A stretch of 64,000 bases of DNA. Origin: Symsagittifera roscoffensis (Eukaryota > Xenacoelomorpha > Acoela > Convolutidae). Each line of letters opens with the position of its first letter. Position 1 is the stretch's first letter. The stretch spans positions 28,250,189 through 28,314,188 of the forward strand of contig NC_087064.1 in the NCBI RefSeq assembly GCF_963678635.1. The letters are read 5' to 3'. Position numbers and translations under genes: made by a program. Shown here in pieces: positions 45,601 to 56,400 of this stretch. The notes under the pieces are model-generated. The model saw only the letters and a list, made by a program, of their open reading frames with translations, ran no database searches and was not told the DNA's origin.

Positions 45601-48252
45601 TACGAGGTTCAAATCTTTGACGTTGACTACTGGTGCGTCCTTGTCAGATGGAGGTTGCTGACTCAAATAGACACTTTCGCGAAGCTTCTCTAACATCCTT
45701 ACTCTATCTTCACCTTTTGATGATTGAAGTTGCCCGCTATTATCCCATTGCTCTTTTGCAGAAGAACTAGATTGCTCATCGAAGTTCAAAACTGATTTCC
45801 CCCACACAGTTGATGATTTAACATCTTCCAAACCTTTTCCACTCAGATTAACATGTTCAATTTTGATATTTTTAGGCTCAACTGCAACTCGTGTCACTGG
45901 TGCTTGTGTTCTTCTGGACAAATAATCCCTCAAAGCTGATATACTTTCCGGATCTGTTTCCTTTGATCTGTTCGATTCAGGTCTTATCCCTCCAACAGTG
46001 CTATCGTCAACTGAAAGATTTAAACCCTTCAGAGAACAATTTATATCTAAGGTTGACATCTCGCCTCTTTTTGAGTATAAGCCTAGACTATCACCACAGC
46101 CGTCGAATGTTGTCATATCGCATTTTCGGTCATACTTAGCTGCTAAATTGTCCAACTTTTGCCCCAAAGCCATTATAGTTTTGTAGTTGTTCTGCAAGAC
46201 AGCATTTATCATCGTGTAGTATTCAGTTTCTCCTTTCTTCATCTTTCGTTCACGTGAGGCTAGACTTTCGATCATGGACAAAACTTCATTCGATCTGAGC
46301 TGTATGAAACCTTCGCTACTCTGTATAGAATCCGCCAGTTTTTGCAATTCAGGTGGTAAGGGGGCACTTTTCAAGTACGACTCGTATTTTTCATCATTAT
46401 GCCGTTCTTGAAATACTTTTGCTCTTTTCGCAATGTTAAATGTATGCAGATGAGAATTCTTCAACATTTGTACATCGTAGATCAAACTATCGAGTTGAAT
46501 TTTTAGTTCATTTTTAAACTTCTCATTAGTTTGTGTGTTATTTTGCAGCGGAGCGTATGACTTATCTGCTATAGGTTTCTGACTTGCCGCCTCGAGTTTC
46601 AGTTTTTCAAGGTCGCTTGAAAATGCATCCATAATGTTTTTTGTCGCTTTGATCAACTCTTGATTTTGAGCCGCTTCTTCTAATTTTTGTTTCTCCTTTA
46701 TCGCCTGAGCAGCGTCCGGTTGTTTATTTTCCACTTTCGAAACGCCTGATAAATTCTGCATCTGCAGAGGTTGGTGGCCATCATTTTCCTTATTCTGCCT
46801 TTGAGCAACTTTTTGGACCGAAGGACCTTTAGACACCGTATTCTGAGACGATATTTTATTAGGCGTGAACTGGTTAACAGAATTGACCAATTCAGGTTGC
46901 TGAGCCATAGATACTGGTTGATGCTGATTCTGGATCAGAACTGGCCGATGGCTCGTAATTTGGTTCATTGCTTGAGACTTCAAACTTTGAGACCCGGATT
47001 GGTTGATTACTCCCGGCTGCTGAAGATTTAATCTCGCAAACTTCAATGGTTGTATATTCAACAGTGGATTGTCTGGCAAATCGTAAGCAATTGAAAACGC
47101 GTGAACAGACCCAAAATGAGTAAGCGCGAACAAAACAGGGTATTGTTTACCTGGTTTTGTTTCACCGTCCGCGGTTGTTACAGCTCCGACAAATCTTTGC
47201 GAACAGAAGCTAACAGCCAAGCCGGCGCATAGAGGGTCTTTAATCGAATCTTTAGGCACTGGTAACTGTGCTCGGGCATTTTCATCTAACATCAAACAAT
47301 CCCATGTATCGCTGTGCTTCAAATGAGCTATTACTCCGATTTCACTTGACTTCGAGCTTGCACAAATTATCAGTTTCCATTCAGGTATAAAGTGCATAAA
47401 GGCTATCAACTCGATGTTTGGGTCAATATCAAAACTACTCATAATGACATCTTGAATCTCTGTATAGACTGGTACTTGTTGAGGATCCTTGTGCAACACT
47501 ACACTGAAGTATCCAAGATCAGGATCCCGATCATAGGCACAAACAAAATGGAACGTCGCAATCCATATGATGTTAAGAACTCTTGTATTTTCAGGCGAGT
47601 GTTGTACAACTCGTTTGATGTCTCCAGTTGGCGTAACTTGCAAAAACTTTCCATCAAGACATCCTACTAATAGCTGTTTGCCTTTTGGACTCCAAGAAGC
47701 ACAAGAAGCATTAAGTTGCTTGTTCAGGGTCACAGAGAGTTTTCGACTTTCGAAGTTCCAAATTTGAACACTTCTGTCGTTCATGCAGACCGCAAAAACA
47801 TTGCCACACGGGTTGGATTTAATACATGTTGGGCAAATCTGTCCAAAATCATGTGATCCTAATTCATTCAGACCATCTGTCAAAAAGTAACGCATCATTA
47901 TCGAGTTAATTTCCTGGGCGATGGTGACAAACAATTGGTCGTCCCAAGAGAACAGAACGTGCAGCACTGATGAGCAGTTTTGATTTAAAGTGAGAGGAAA
48001 ACTCAACCCATTAATCAACCCCCAATGTTGAGTAGCTTCTTGATGTTCGTCAAAATTCTTCACTGTAAATGACGACAGAGAGGCCCTCGGAACATTCAAC
48101 GCCGCAACCAATAGGTCATATTTATTGGCGCAGGCAACCGAATTCTGATTGCTCTTCGAAATGATCGCTGGGCTTTTAGAAGACAGGTTGGGCAAGTCCC
48201 CTACAGCTTTGCAAGTCACAAACTTGAAAATTTCAGGAGGTATCGAAGACAT
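42667..48252 (-). CDS. NUP214: Nucleoporin Nup214 (CAN) homologue, single exon
   Basis: This is a cytoplasmic-face nuclear pore protein. In studied animals its propeller recruits the DEAD-box helicase DDX19 for mRNA export, its coiled coil binds Nup88/Nup62, and its FG tail binds CRM1/NXF1. The 1861-codon frame shows a beta-propeller at about 1-410 (WSPKGKQLLVGCLDGKFLQV near 187 closely resembles CWSPKGKQLAVG of human NUP214), coiled-coil segments at about 517-554 and 574-707, and Ser/Thr-rich sequence with FG dipeptides from about 1035, very dense from about 1540 to the end (VFGS, AFGS, SVFG). The length is near the human 2090. It has no intron, in contrast with the neighbouring ASK gene. 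The start ATG lies 6 bp after an acceptor-like ATCATTTTAG. Confidence 0.96.
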   Translation of the reverse strand: MSSIPPEIFKFVTCKAVGDLPNLSSKSPAIISKSNQNSVACANKYDLLVAALNVPRASLSSFTVKNFDEHQEATQHWGLINGLSFPLTLNQNCSSVLHVLFSWDDQLFVTIAQEINSIMMRYFLTDGLNELGSHDFGQICPTCIKSNPCGNVFAVCMNDRSVQIWNFESRKLSVTLNKQLNASCASWSPKGKQLLVGCLDGKFLQVTPTGDIKRVVQHSPENTRVLNIIWIATFHFVCAYDRDPDLGYFSVVLHKDPQQVPVYTEIQDVIMSSFDIDPNIELIAFMHFIPEWKLIICASSKSSEIGVIAHLKHSDTWDCLMLDENARAQLPVPKDSIKDPLCAGLAVSFCSQRFVGAVTTADGETKPGKQYPVLFALTHFGSVHAFSIAYDLPDNPLLNIQPLKFARLNLQQPGVINQSGSQSLKSQAMNQITSHRPVLIQNQHQPVSMAQQPELVNSVNQFTPNKISSQNTVSKGPSVQKVAQRQNKENDGHQPLQMQNLSGVSKVENKQPDAAQAIKEKQKLEEAAQNQELIKATKNIMDAFSSDLEKLKLEAASQKPIADKSYAPLQNNTQTNEKFKNELKIQLDSLIYDVQMLKNSHLHTFNIAKRAKVFQERHNDEKYESYLKSAPLPPELQKLADSIQSSEGFIQLRSNEVLSMIESLASRERKMKKGETEYYTMINAVLQNNYKTIMALGQKLDNLAAKYDRKCDMTTFDGCGDSLGLYSKRGEMSTLDINCSLKGLNLSVDDSTVGGIRPESNRSKETDPESISALRDYLSRRTQAPVTRVAVEPKNIKIEHVNLSGKGLEDVKSSTVWGKSVLNFDEQSSSSAKEQWDNSGQLQSSKGEDRVRMLEKLRESVYLSQQPPSDKDAPVVNVKDLNLVSSANATKTVPGSLSHYQQPNLNVKQAELNVQLQVKPNLGFSNVQSTQKPENKPVPVVPSNQSLLFPGHERGANASAFTKPVAGLGFALAKDQEPKFESQNFVNAESLNTSANVPASPKPKRDDTQQKFNSGPPNASASNLQPSSMQKQPASGASIFGVPMKSATGATVNEAAKEMPPNVVLSASANENTLHTFSKQNIANMGNIMKSASSPNLNPVGQGSMHQGQSQIKLGSFFGNVGKPQDCKDAPDSILKSMLEPISNKPLDTNTAQKNKSSIFGLPYASETPFTTASDLNTKPSSANESTKIPQSILGLPNENEGTETPQSILGLPASATANNAEQTNTSKLSLFSLPPQQKSNEGLSIFGKPNVQMGQSIFSGVNSTSNSSNILNLGRNSTSDSSNNSQLKANENTTETSTQSTHVADTTSSIFVNAASIFPSNDTKNTSLPASSSQGMALTSQSKLFGRQGAAPTSASDSFFSLPKTSSVPSFQTASILTSEPIKSNSSQSVLGIPAPSKSEVTTYAPALNPVLSHPATATNAAANDQPGQPVLPSSATSLVSTGAHNTTLTSSQQAPASAVSSQVSNIDRKTPAAANVPELNPYTPVSAPATTTGNPGSVSGQSTTVSTESGQASLFGTLATQNNQNGTLQTQASNSSSQITSPFGQTTLNAAASNKSLFSTPSSVPFGLQSVATTNQSSIFGQSTAQAADKPSDAGSLFGGSAFSGLGGGANAQQKSSNVFGSPFGGSSVALTSDASTAASPFAQNVFGAGTQQSQGSVFGSSGANNGSSVFGSQSARTNVFGSPAAAPVSGSPFGATSGGSVFGQTGGSPFGSGTVTTTGSVFGKSVASPAAGQSAFGTSTAFGGLQGTGAFGSKTVFGIGVSNPAFGGGAVFGAGRSNSVFGGAAAPSSGGLFGGTSTGSNVPTFGALASGMGSGAPAFGSAASSGNSGFGSSAFGSAMSGSAFGAANVPKSSFSSWR

Positions 48253-48779
48253 TTTTAACTAAAATGATTTCAAAATGGCCTTTCTTCACTGTTAGATATA
48301 CATTCTTATACATATGACTGAGCTGAATGGAGCATTCAAAATAAAACCTATGAAAGATTCGACTGTCTGAAATAAATCCTAAAACAAACAAGGATAACCG
48401 GTTATGTGCAATTTGCACAGAATGCTCCGGCCATAGTCTTAAAAAACACTAAGTTTTTTTCAAACTATAGTCATTTTTTTCGGCGTGTGATAAAGAGATC
48501 TGAACAGGAAAACAGAACTTAGGCATATTCGACAGTAAGAGCAAAAACGGCGAATTGAAAAACAGTTTTTCTAGAAAAATGACTAGAAAAACAAAACACA
48601 ATTTTCAATTTATTACTTTTTTTAAAATTTTTTTGCAGTTTTTTTAAATTTTGAAGTATTAGATTCCAAAAAGCGCTAAACAACTCAAAAAACTAAATAT
48701 ACTCGAGAAAAACTAGACTTTCATGGCTGAAACTAAGCTAATGTGAGCTATTTAAATAAGCTACTGCAAGACAACACGC

Positions 48780-49080
48780 TCACCTTATTAGCTCGAAACA
48801 GAAAAAATCAAAAATTTCAAACCGGTGTTTAAATATCGTTCGAATCATGACTGAAAAGGCTTTAATATGATATATTATTTGACCCAGTCCGACGATTATT
48901 TGTGGTACAAACACTAAAAAATTAAAACAAACTCGAATACAAAGTTCCTCCCCATTTTCAAATGGTCGGAAAAATAAGTACAGCCCATTACTGTGCCAGT
49001 AGCACAGAATCTTGCGACTCAATTATTCAAGTAGAGAAACTCAAAAAAGACAAGGATAGCCGGTTGCTGTGCAAGTACCA
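48780..49080 (-). repeat. R3 dispersed repeat, minus orientation
   Basis: The reverse complement reads GGGAGGAACTTTGTATTCGA, GATTCGAACGATATTTAAAC, ACCGGTTTGAAATTTT, parallel to 21100-21340 on plus. R3 is the only family here seen in both orientations. Confidence 0.6.
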
Positions 49081-50149
49081 TAGTCTCAATTTATTTTTCT
49101 TCAAATTGATGACGTTTTTTGTGCGTGATGTAAGAAAAGATCTGACACAAAGGAGAAGCGGAGCTTTGCATCACTTGCGACAAAATACAAGCGCAGTATT
49201 ACAAGCTAGCTAATAGAAAATGGGACGGAAATAAAAACAAAATCAACAAATGGGAGGAAAAAAGGGAAAAAAGAAAAATGGTAGAAAAACAGAATAAATA
49301 AGCTTTTAGTATTTATTCAGCGACCACTAAGCCGACTACAAGTCGGTAGATGCCCATTGAGTCGGAAACACAAAACGTCATAAGAAATTTTTGTCATAAA
49401 AAAAATCGAACGATTAAATTGCAACACACACTCCCTGAATTTTTCAAAAAAAAATTAGCGCAGGACTCGCACCTACCGTGCTCTCAAAAAGGGCTTCCGA
49501 AAACATGTACCAAAACGGCGATAATTAAGGCTACCATGAAAATAAACTGGGGTCATCTAGCAAGGGTTTCTAATTCATGAAAAACGCCATATCTCGATAT
49601 CAAAATGAATATACTCTGACAGAACCACGCGGAAAGGTTGAAATATTTGCGTTCGGTTACTTTTTTGAAACATTTATCGAAAAAAAAATTGAAAAAATCA
49701 TAAAATCAAAAATCACGCCATTTCTCGAAACCAAAATAAATTGAGGAGTCAAACCAAAAAAAAGAGCAGTCATACTCGGACCCCAGATTTGCAAACTCGG
49801 AAAGTACCATGACAGCGCCCTACTATACTGTTGACAATTTCAAGTTGGGTTATCTTTTATACAGGTTTTTTGAAAAAAAGAAATTGAAGAAATCATACCA
49901 AACGCAATATCTGGAAAACCAACAGAATTTGGGCAGTCATACTTGGACGATAGATTTACAAACTATGAGTATAACCTGACAGCTGACATTGAGAAATTCA
50001 AGTTCAAATAGTTTTTCTATTTTTTGAAAAATAAATGAAGAAAATCATAAAAAAACGCTTTTTCTCGAAAACAGGATTTGAGCAGTCAAACTTGCACGCC
50101 AGATTTTCAACCCGTGAGTATACCCTGACAACACTCCGGCATCGGGTTG

Positions 50150-50375
50150 AAAAATTCATATTTAGTTGAGTAAACTGAAACAAAGATCTGTCCCAGGCGT
50201 ATTCGTTAGCTCCAGGCAGCACTATAAATTCTATGTATTCGCAGAAAACTCTACAAAATTTGAATTCATTATGAACCAAGGTACCACCAGGAATCCAGAT
50301 GAGTCCTGTGAAAAAAGTTAGATACGGGCAAAAAGTCTAGTACCCGATGGCAATACCCTTGCTTATCGCAAGGTA
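50150..50375 (-). mobile_element. SINE-P copy, head decayed
   Basis: Shares TCCCAGGCGTATTCGTTA, TTTGAATTCATTATGAACCA and AAAAAGTCTAGTACCCGATG with the copy at 12580. Confidence 0.6.
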
Positions 50376-51080
50376 AAAAAAAATAAAAACTGATTACTTT
50401 TTAGTCGTTTATCTTAATTTTTGGCTGATCTTTTTCGAAAAGGGCTATGAAAAAATTTCAATGAGACGACTATTGGCTAAACTACTGAGCAAATTTCAGG
50501 AGAACTAAATTTAGACTTCAATTCCACTCATCTTGTCTTTTGTATATTTCGTATCTTTTAGTCTGAAAACTGAAAAACGCAAACTTCAGACCAATTTTTC
50601 TATTTCGATTTTTTTGGAATTTGAATTACGACTAACAAGCCTTTAATATGACACCACACTTGACCCCAGTGAGCTTTCCTAGAGGTACTTAAAATTGGGT
50701 GGAAAAAAACATAAAAGAAAGGTTGAAGCTTTATTTAAAAAAATATATATCAACTCAAGTTGATTGAAGAGCCAAAAAATTCAAAAGAACGACACAGACA
50801 TCTTTTTTGATTTTTTTGGAATCCAATTCAAGCATGCTACGACAATTCAGACTCTACGATTTTCAGTCGAAGAAGTAAAAATTGGCTGTAAAACTCCCAC
50901 AATGCATCCAATGCATCATAGTTCCTTGCAGTCACTTCGGGATGTGATCGGAAGAACCGTTTGCTGTGCATGTTGCACTCAATGTTACAAGTTACCTTTT
51001 AAAAATATTTTTTTTGTTTTTTTTTGGAGGGATGGTAGTTTTTGGAGAAGGGTTTATAGAGGGAGAGTTATCATGCAAAA

Positions 51081-51283
51081 AATTTATGTCACTTACGTTT
51101 TTCGTTCCATTCGAACTTTTGTTATTGGAAAGAAAAAATTCCTTCCTTTTAGCAATGAATTTGAATTGAGCAATGAATCAGTATTTAAAGTTAGCCAATT
51201 CAAATTCATTGCTAAAAGGAAGGAATTTTTGCTTTCCAATAACAAAAGTTCGAATGGAACGAAAAACGTAAGTGACACAAATT
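51081..51283. repeat. 88-bp inverted repeat, 27-bp loop
   Basis: Arms 51081-51168 and 51196-51283 are complementary with about two mismatches (for example CGTTTTTCGTTCCATTCGAA against TTCGAATGGAACGAAAAACG). The arm sequence is the CGTTTTTCG...CCTTCCTTTTAGCA block of the R2 repeat. Confidence 0.95.
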
Positions 51284-51471
51284 TGAGCGTGAACGAGGAA
51301 ATCATTTAGCGTATGAATGAGAAAACCGTCCTAGTTCTGTCCAACCCATAGGAGTTGTAGAAAAAAAAACTAAAACACGACAAGCTACTTGTTGTGCACT
51401 TGGCGCACAATATTTTGACCGCGGTAAGAAATGCCAGCGAATGAAAAAGTAGCATATGGAAAAAGTAAACT

Positions 51472-53105
51472 AAAGTCTAATTTGTGCCGTTTTTTTTGAG
51501 ATGCCGATTAAAACTCAGCACAAAACTGTATGAAAAACAGCTTTAAATGATTCAAAACCTTACTTTTGCACACCTTGCATTACAACATAAACATGACATG
51601 ACAACCTCGCGTCAGAAATTGAGACGAAAGCCGCTTGAGCTCTAATAGTTTTTAAGCTTGAGCTCTAATAGTATCAGATTTAACTTTAGTTTTTAGATTA
51701 GTCTTGCCTGTACAAGTTAGAGAGACCATCGCAGGCCCCAGTACTCTGTTGTTTTATCTGCTCCAGCAGTGCTTCTCTAGCTTCAGGATCAAACCCGTTT
51801 CCATGAAGACAGGGTTCTCCGTCTTCCACAACTGTTCTTTGAACTCGTCCAAGTCGACATTTTTGTTCACGTCGCGATTAAACTCGAGTAGCAAAGCTTT
51901 CAATTGCTCGGACTTGTTCCCTGCGAAGGCGTTACACTCTCGGGAAATGTCAATCAGGATTTCCGTTTTCGGGATTGCCGGATTTTGGCCCAGAACTCAC
52001 TTATCATGAGATCCCATTTGACTGGATGAGAGAATAGAGGACAGAAGCAGTGTGTTAAGTTGGCCCATTTGTTTTGAGACTGTTGATGCAAAAACCCAAT
52101 AAACATAAGTGGTAGTGGATCAACTCTTCTCCACGCCAATGCATTAAACTTGACAGAACTTCAGAAAACTTACAGCTATTATGCAAAATATTCGCTGCTT
52201 TTCCGAAAAGATTGAAAGACAAATGGGAAGCTACAAATTCTCGAGAAAAATCCAAGTGGCTAAGTTTACAGTTGTATTCGAGTAACAACCAGCCAAGATT
52301 TGCACATCCCTCTTATCCTTTTCGATTTTGTCGTCAAACCACACAGCCGTCGTGTGGTTTGATTTCGATTTTGTCGTCACTTTGAATCGAATGAAATCTA
52401 ACGCAATATTCTCCACCGAATCTGTGGCCACCATTGACAGTTCATATTTTTAAACAGGAGCTAGTCTCCCACTCATCTTTCATTCTTTTCGCTTTTTCCG
52501 CAATCTCTTTTGAACTAGTCTGGTGAGACAGCAACAACTTGTAGAAAACACTCACAACTTCTTTCTGGCGTCAGTCTGATTTTTTAAATTTTCCTATATT
52601 CAAGTCCGCTTCCAGACCAGTCCTAGACTGGTGTTCAAGACGTTTTCTCTTTCAAGTTTCAGCTCAACTTTCTTTTCAGACCTAGGAACGCAGATTCATT
52701 TTGGTTCTGACCTAAGATTTAGGCTTCTATTTCACAAGAATGTCAATTTCCAGTACGGTTACTGTCAAGAGTTTCAGTAGTGTTCCTACCTCAAATTCCA
52801 AGTACACCGCTCCAGAAGGGATTGCAAGCAAACCCCATACCAGGAACATATTGGAGTTCTCGTTTCTTTAAGCGTTTTAAATAGTTTTCCGCCTTCATCA
52901 TTGGTTGGTGGATGTCGTGGCAACTGTCAAACTTCTTTTGGGGAATTCCCTAAATTGATCACTTTTAGCGTGATTTTTGAGTCATTCTCTAATCTGGTCG
53001 TCCTTCTCAATCCAATGTTCTGAAATACATCCTGCATGATACTCGACTTACGTTTCCACGTCTTTGTACTTCGTGACTGCCTGATAACAAGTTTAAAATC
53101 AACGC
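51472..53105. repeat. Tandem segmental duplication, copy 1
   Basis: Nearly identical to 53131-54790, with an insertion/deletion of about 55 bp after AAAGCCGCT. The left end contains a SINE-B-like piece (TTTTGCACACCTTGCATTAC), which therefore predates the duplication. Confidence 0.93.
51704..52434 (-). pseudogene. Unrecognised protein fragment, copy 1
   Basis: Minus-strand frames broken by stops and shifts. 52231-52434 encodes VENIALDFIRFKV and DKIEKDKRDVQILAG. 52055-52288 encodes a helical FNLFGKAANILHNSCKFSEV. 51954-52139 has WRRVDPLPLMFIGFLHQQSQ. The region to 51704 has SEQLKALLLEF and LDEFKEQLWKTENP. I do not know the family. It looks alpha-helical and is not an obvious transposase or polymerase. 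Confidence 0.45.
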
Positions 53106-53130
53106 GTCTGGAAAATACGGAAAAGGTAAC

Positions 53131-54790
53131 AAAGTCTAATTTGTGCCGTTTTTTTTGAGATGCCGATTAAAACTCAGCACAAAACTGTATGAAAAACAGC
53201 CTTAAGCGATTCAAACATTACTTTTGCACACCTTGCATTGCAACATAAACATGGAATGACAACCTAGCAGTCAGAAATTGAGACGAAAGCCGCTAAGTCG
53301 AAAAGTTTGAACATGCTAAAATTTTCATTTCTTTGTCTGGTACATCGTTTAATTTAAAAGTAGTTTTTTAAGCTTGAGCTCTAATAGTATCAAATTTAAC
53401 TTAAGTCTTTAGAGTAGACTTGCCTGTACAAGTTAGAGGGACCATCGCAGGCCCCAGTACTCTGTTGTTTTATCTGCTTCAGCAGTGCTTCTCTAGCTTC
53501 AGGGTCATATCCGTTTCCATGAAGACAGGGTTCTCCGTCTTCCACAACTGTTCTTTGAACTCGTCCAATTCGACATTTTTGTTCACGTCGCGATTAAACT
53601 CGAGTAGCAAAGCTTTCAATTGCTCAGACTTGTTCCCTGCGAAGGTGTTACACTCTCGGGAAATGTCAATCAGGATTTTCGTTTTCGGGATTGCAGGATT
53701 TTTGCCCAGAGGCAACTCACTTATCATGAGATCCCATTTGAATGGATGAGAGAATAGAGGACAGAAGCAGTGTGTTAAGTTGGCCCGTATGTTTTAAGAC
53801 TATTGATGCAAAAACCCAATGAACATAAGTGGTAGTGGATCAACTCTTCTCCACGCCAATGCATTAAACTTGACAGAACTTCAGAAAACTTACAGCTATT
53901 ATGCAAAATATTCGCTGCTTTTCCGAAAAGATTGAAAGATAAATGGGAAGTTACAAATTCTCGAGAAAAATCCAAGTGGCTAAGTTTACAGTTGTATCCG
54001 AGTAACAACCAGCCAAGATTTGCACATCCCTCTTATCCTTTTCGATTTTGTCGTCAAACTACACAGCCGTCGTGTCGTTTGATTTCAATTTTGCCGTCAC
54101 TTTGAATCGAATGAAATCTAACGCAATATTCTCCACCGAATCTGTGGCCACCATTGACAGTTCATATTTTTAAACAGGAGCTAGTCTCCCACTCATCTTT
54201 CATTCTTTTCGCTTTTTCCGCAATCTCTTTTGAACTAGTCTGGTGAGACAGCAACAACTTGTAGAAAACACTCACAACTTCTCCCTGGCGTCAGTCTGAT
54301 TTTTTTAATTTTCCTATATTCAAGTCCGCTTCCAGACCAGTCCTAGACTCGTGTTCAAGACGTTTTCTCTTTCAAGTTTCAGCTCAACGTTCTTTTCAGA
54401 CCTAGGAACGCAGATTCATTTTGGTTCTGACCTAAGAATCAAACCCAATTTTAGCTTCTATTTCACAAGAATGTCAATTTCTAGTACCGTTAATGTCAAA
54501 AGTTTCAGTAGTGTTCCTACCTCAAATTCTAAGTACGCCGCTCCAGAAGGGATTGCAAGCAAACCCTATACCAGGAACATATTGATGTTCTCCTTTCTTT
54601 ACCCGTTTTAAATAGTTTTCCGCCTTCATCATTGGTTGGTGGATGTCGTGGCAACTGTCAAACTTCATTTTGGGAATTCCCTAAGTTGATCGCTTTTAGC
54701 GTGATTTTTGAGTCATTCTCTAATCTGGTCGTCCTTCTCAATTTCCACTTCTTTGTACTTCGTGACTGTCTGATAACAAGTCAAAATCAA
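53131..54790. repeat. Tandem segmental duplication, copy 2
   Basis: Begins AAAGTCTAATTTGTGCCG like copy 1. Ends at AATCAACGCGTC, where copy 1 also ends. Copy 2 continues into unique sequence (54790-55690), so it is the copy joined to the rest of the presumed source gene. Confidence 0.92.
53420..54170 (-). pseudogene. Unrecognised protein fragment, copy 2
   Basis: Frames homologous to copy 1. 53479-53727 encodes PAIPKTKILIDISRECNTFA and EQLKALLLEFNRDVNKNVEL. 53775-54008 encodes FSREFVTSHLSFNLFGKAAN. Several amino-acid changes from copy 1 are conservative, which hints at some past coding constraint. No start-to-stop gene can be assembled. Confidence 0.45.
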
Positions 54791-56400
54791 CGCGTCCGGA
54801 AAAACTGACTTGATCCATTTTACAAAACACATCGCATCCCACCTTTTCGCCAAACTCACGCTCTTATCTTTCAGTTTCGCTGTCTTTTAAAATCAGGTTT
54901 TCCAGAGTAAAACCCGCTAGGCATCAGCAAAACCAAAACTGAGCCTCTGTCCTAACAAACGAGTTCGCCATCAAGAATTTTGCCGATAAGGGAGCCCTCA
55001 TTTCATTTACAAACTATTCTCTAAACAACTTTTCCCATCCATTTTTTACTTTGGCAGATTACTGGGAGCCCCAGCCTTTTCTTCTGTTGGCTACACGTTT
55101 ATCCAGACGCTTCAGATATTTTTCCAGCTTTTTTACGGTGTCCGAAGCAACCCCCCATGTGTGAGCTCTGTTTCGCCTGAGGCCTTTCTCAACAGATCTC
55201 CTGTCACTTCTCCACTTAAATTCTGATTCGGGCTAGAAATCCACTCCACGCTGGTGTCAACTTCATACATTTATCCAAGCGTGGAGCCTCTTTTCGCCTC
55301 TATTTTAAGCAGTTTAAGATCCTCCTTTTCTGTCATTGACTCTGGAATCGTCAAATTTCCTTTTGTTCTCACGTTATTTCCTCCAGCGTCCTGGACGTGG
55401 GGTTTTTCCAATAAGCTGAATTTTTGCATCTGGTTATCATCATTATACTTATTTCTTTCAGCTTCAATTTTGAGACTGCTTCGCCCGACGGACTACGTTC
55501 GTCCGACTCTCGTTCAAGTTTTCTCGATTTCAGTTCCCTCGGAGGAATCGACGCGGTCACAACGGACTTGACTCCTTTCTCAGATTCATAGTCCACCGAT
55601 TCTAGAATATCCACTTTAGTTATAAAAGTTTTATGTACTATAGTAGTAGATTTAATAGTTTGCGCTCTAATGTTATCAGGTTTAACTTTAGTTTTCTGAT
55701 TAGAGTTGTCTTTAAAATATCGAGCCGTCTTCGCAGGCCCCAGTCCTCTCAGTTGTTTCATCTCCTTCAGCAGTGCTTCTTTAGCTTCTGGCTTAAACCC
55801 GTTCCCATGAAGACAAGGTTCTCTGTATTCCACTGCTATATCTCACAACTTTTCTCGTACGATTCTCACAACTCGTCCAAGTCAATCTTTCCCGTCAAGT
55901 CGCGATAAGACCCAGGTAGGAAAGCACTCAATGGCTCAGGGCTCAAGATTTTCAAGAAAAAACTAAATTGTCTCGTCGAAAGTGTTACACTCTCGGGAAA
56001 TGTCACTCAGGATTTTCGTTTTCGGGATCGCCGGATTTCTGCATAGAGTTATAATCTGAGATCCCATATGAATAGATGAGAGAATGGGTGAGACAAGCAT
56101 TCGAAACTTGAGGGAAGTCATTGGGTTAGGATGAAACCGTTCCAATGAGGCTCATAACTACCAACCAATGCAAAGTTCTCGGTTAGGTCGAATATAGACC
56201 CTTATGTATGTAGCAGTTGTTGGCCCATTTGTTTTGAGACTGTTGATGCGAAAACCCAATGATCATTAGTGGAAGTGGATCAACCCTTCTCCACGCCGAT
56301 GTGTTACACTTGCCAGAACTTTGTAGAAGTCTTACAGCTAGTGTGCAAGAGATTTGCAGCTTTTCCGGAAAAGATTGAAGGAAAAATTGGAAGCTATACT
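54790..56400 (-). pseudogene. Third diverged copy and unique extension of the unrecognised gene
   Basis: 55690-56400 aligns with 51704-52200 and 53420-53910 at lower identity (AWRRVDPLPLMIIGF, NPAIPKTKILSDISRECNTF). 55369-55833 is a 154-codon minus-strand frame (GFKPEAKEALLKEMKQLRGL, then Lys/Ser/Glu-rich). 54790-55370 has further broken frames. Function unknown. Confidence 0.4.

Larger units (their letters stand above)
48253..51470. other. Intergenic, repeats only
   Basis: Contains R3 (48780-49080), SINE-B pieces (49140-49390), SINE-P (50150-50375) and an 88-bp inverted repeat (51081-51283). No coding region recognised on either strand. Confidence 0.65.

Noticed and set aside
51704-52009. 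Plus-strand 101-codon frame and its copy at 53420-53749
   Set aside because: It is the opposite strand of the conserved minus-strand frames in the same duplication, which show the better pattern.
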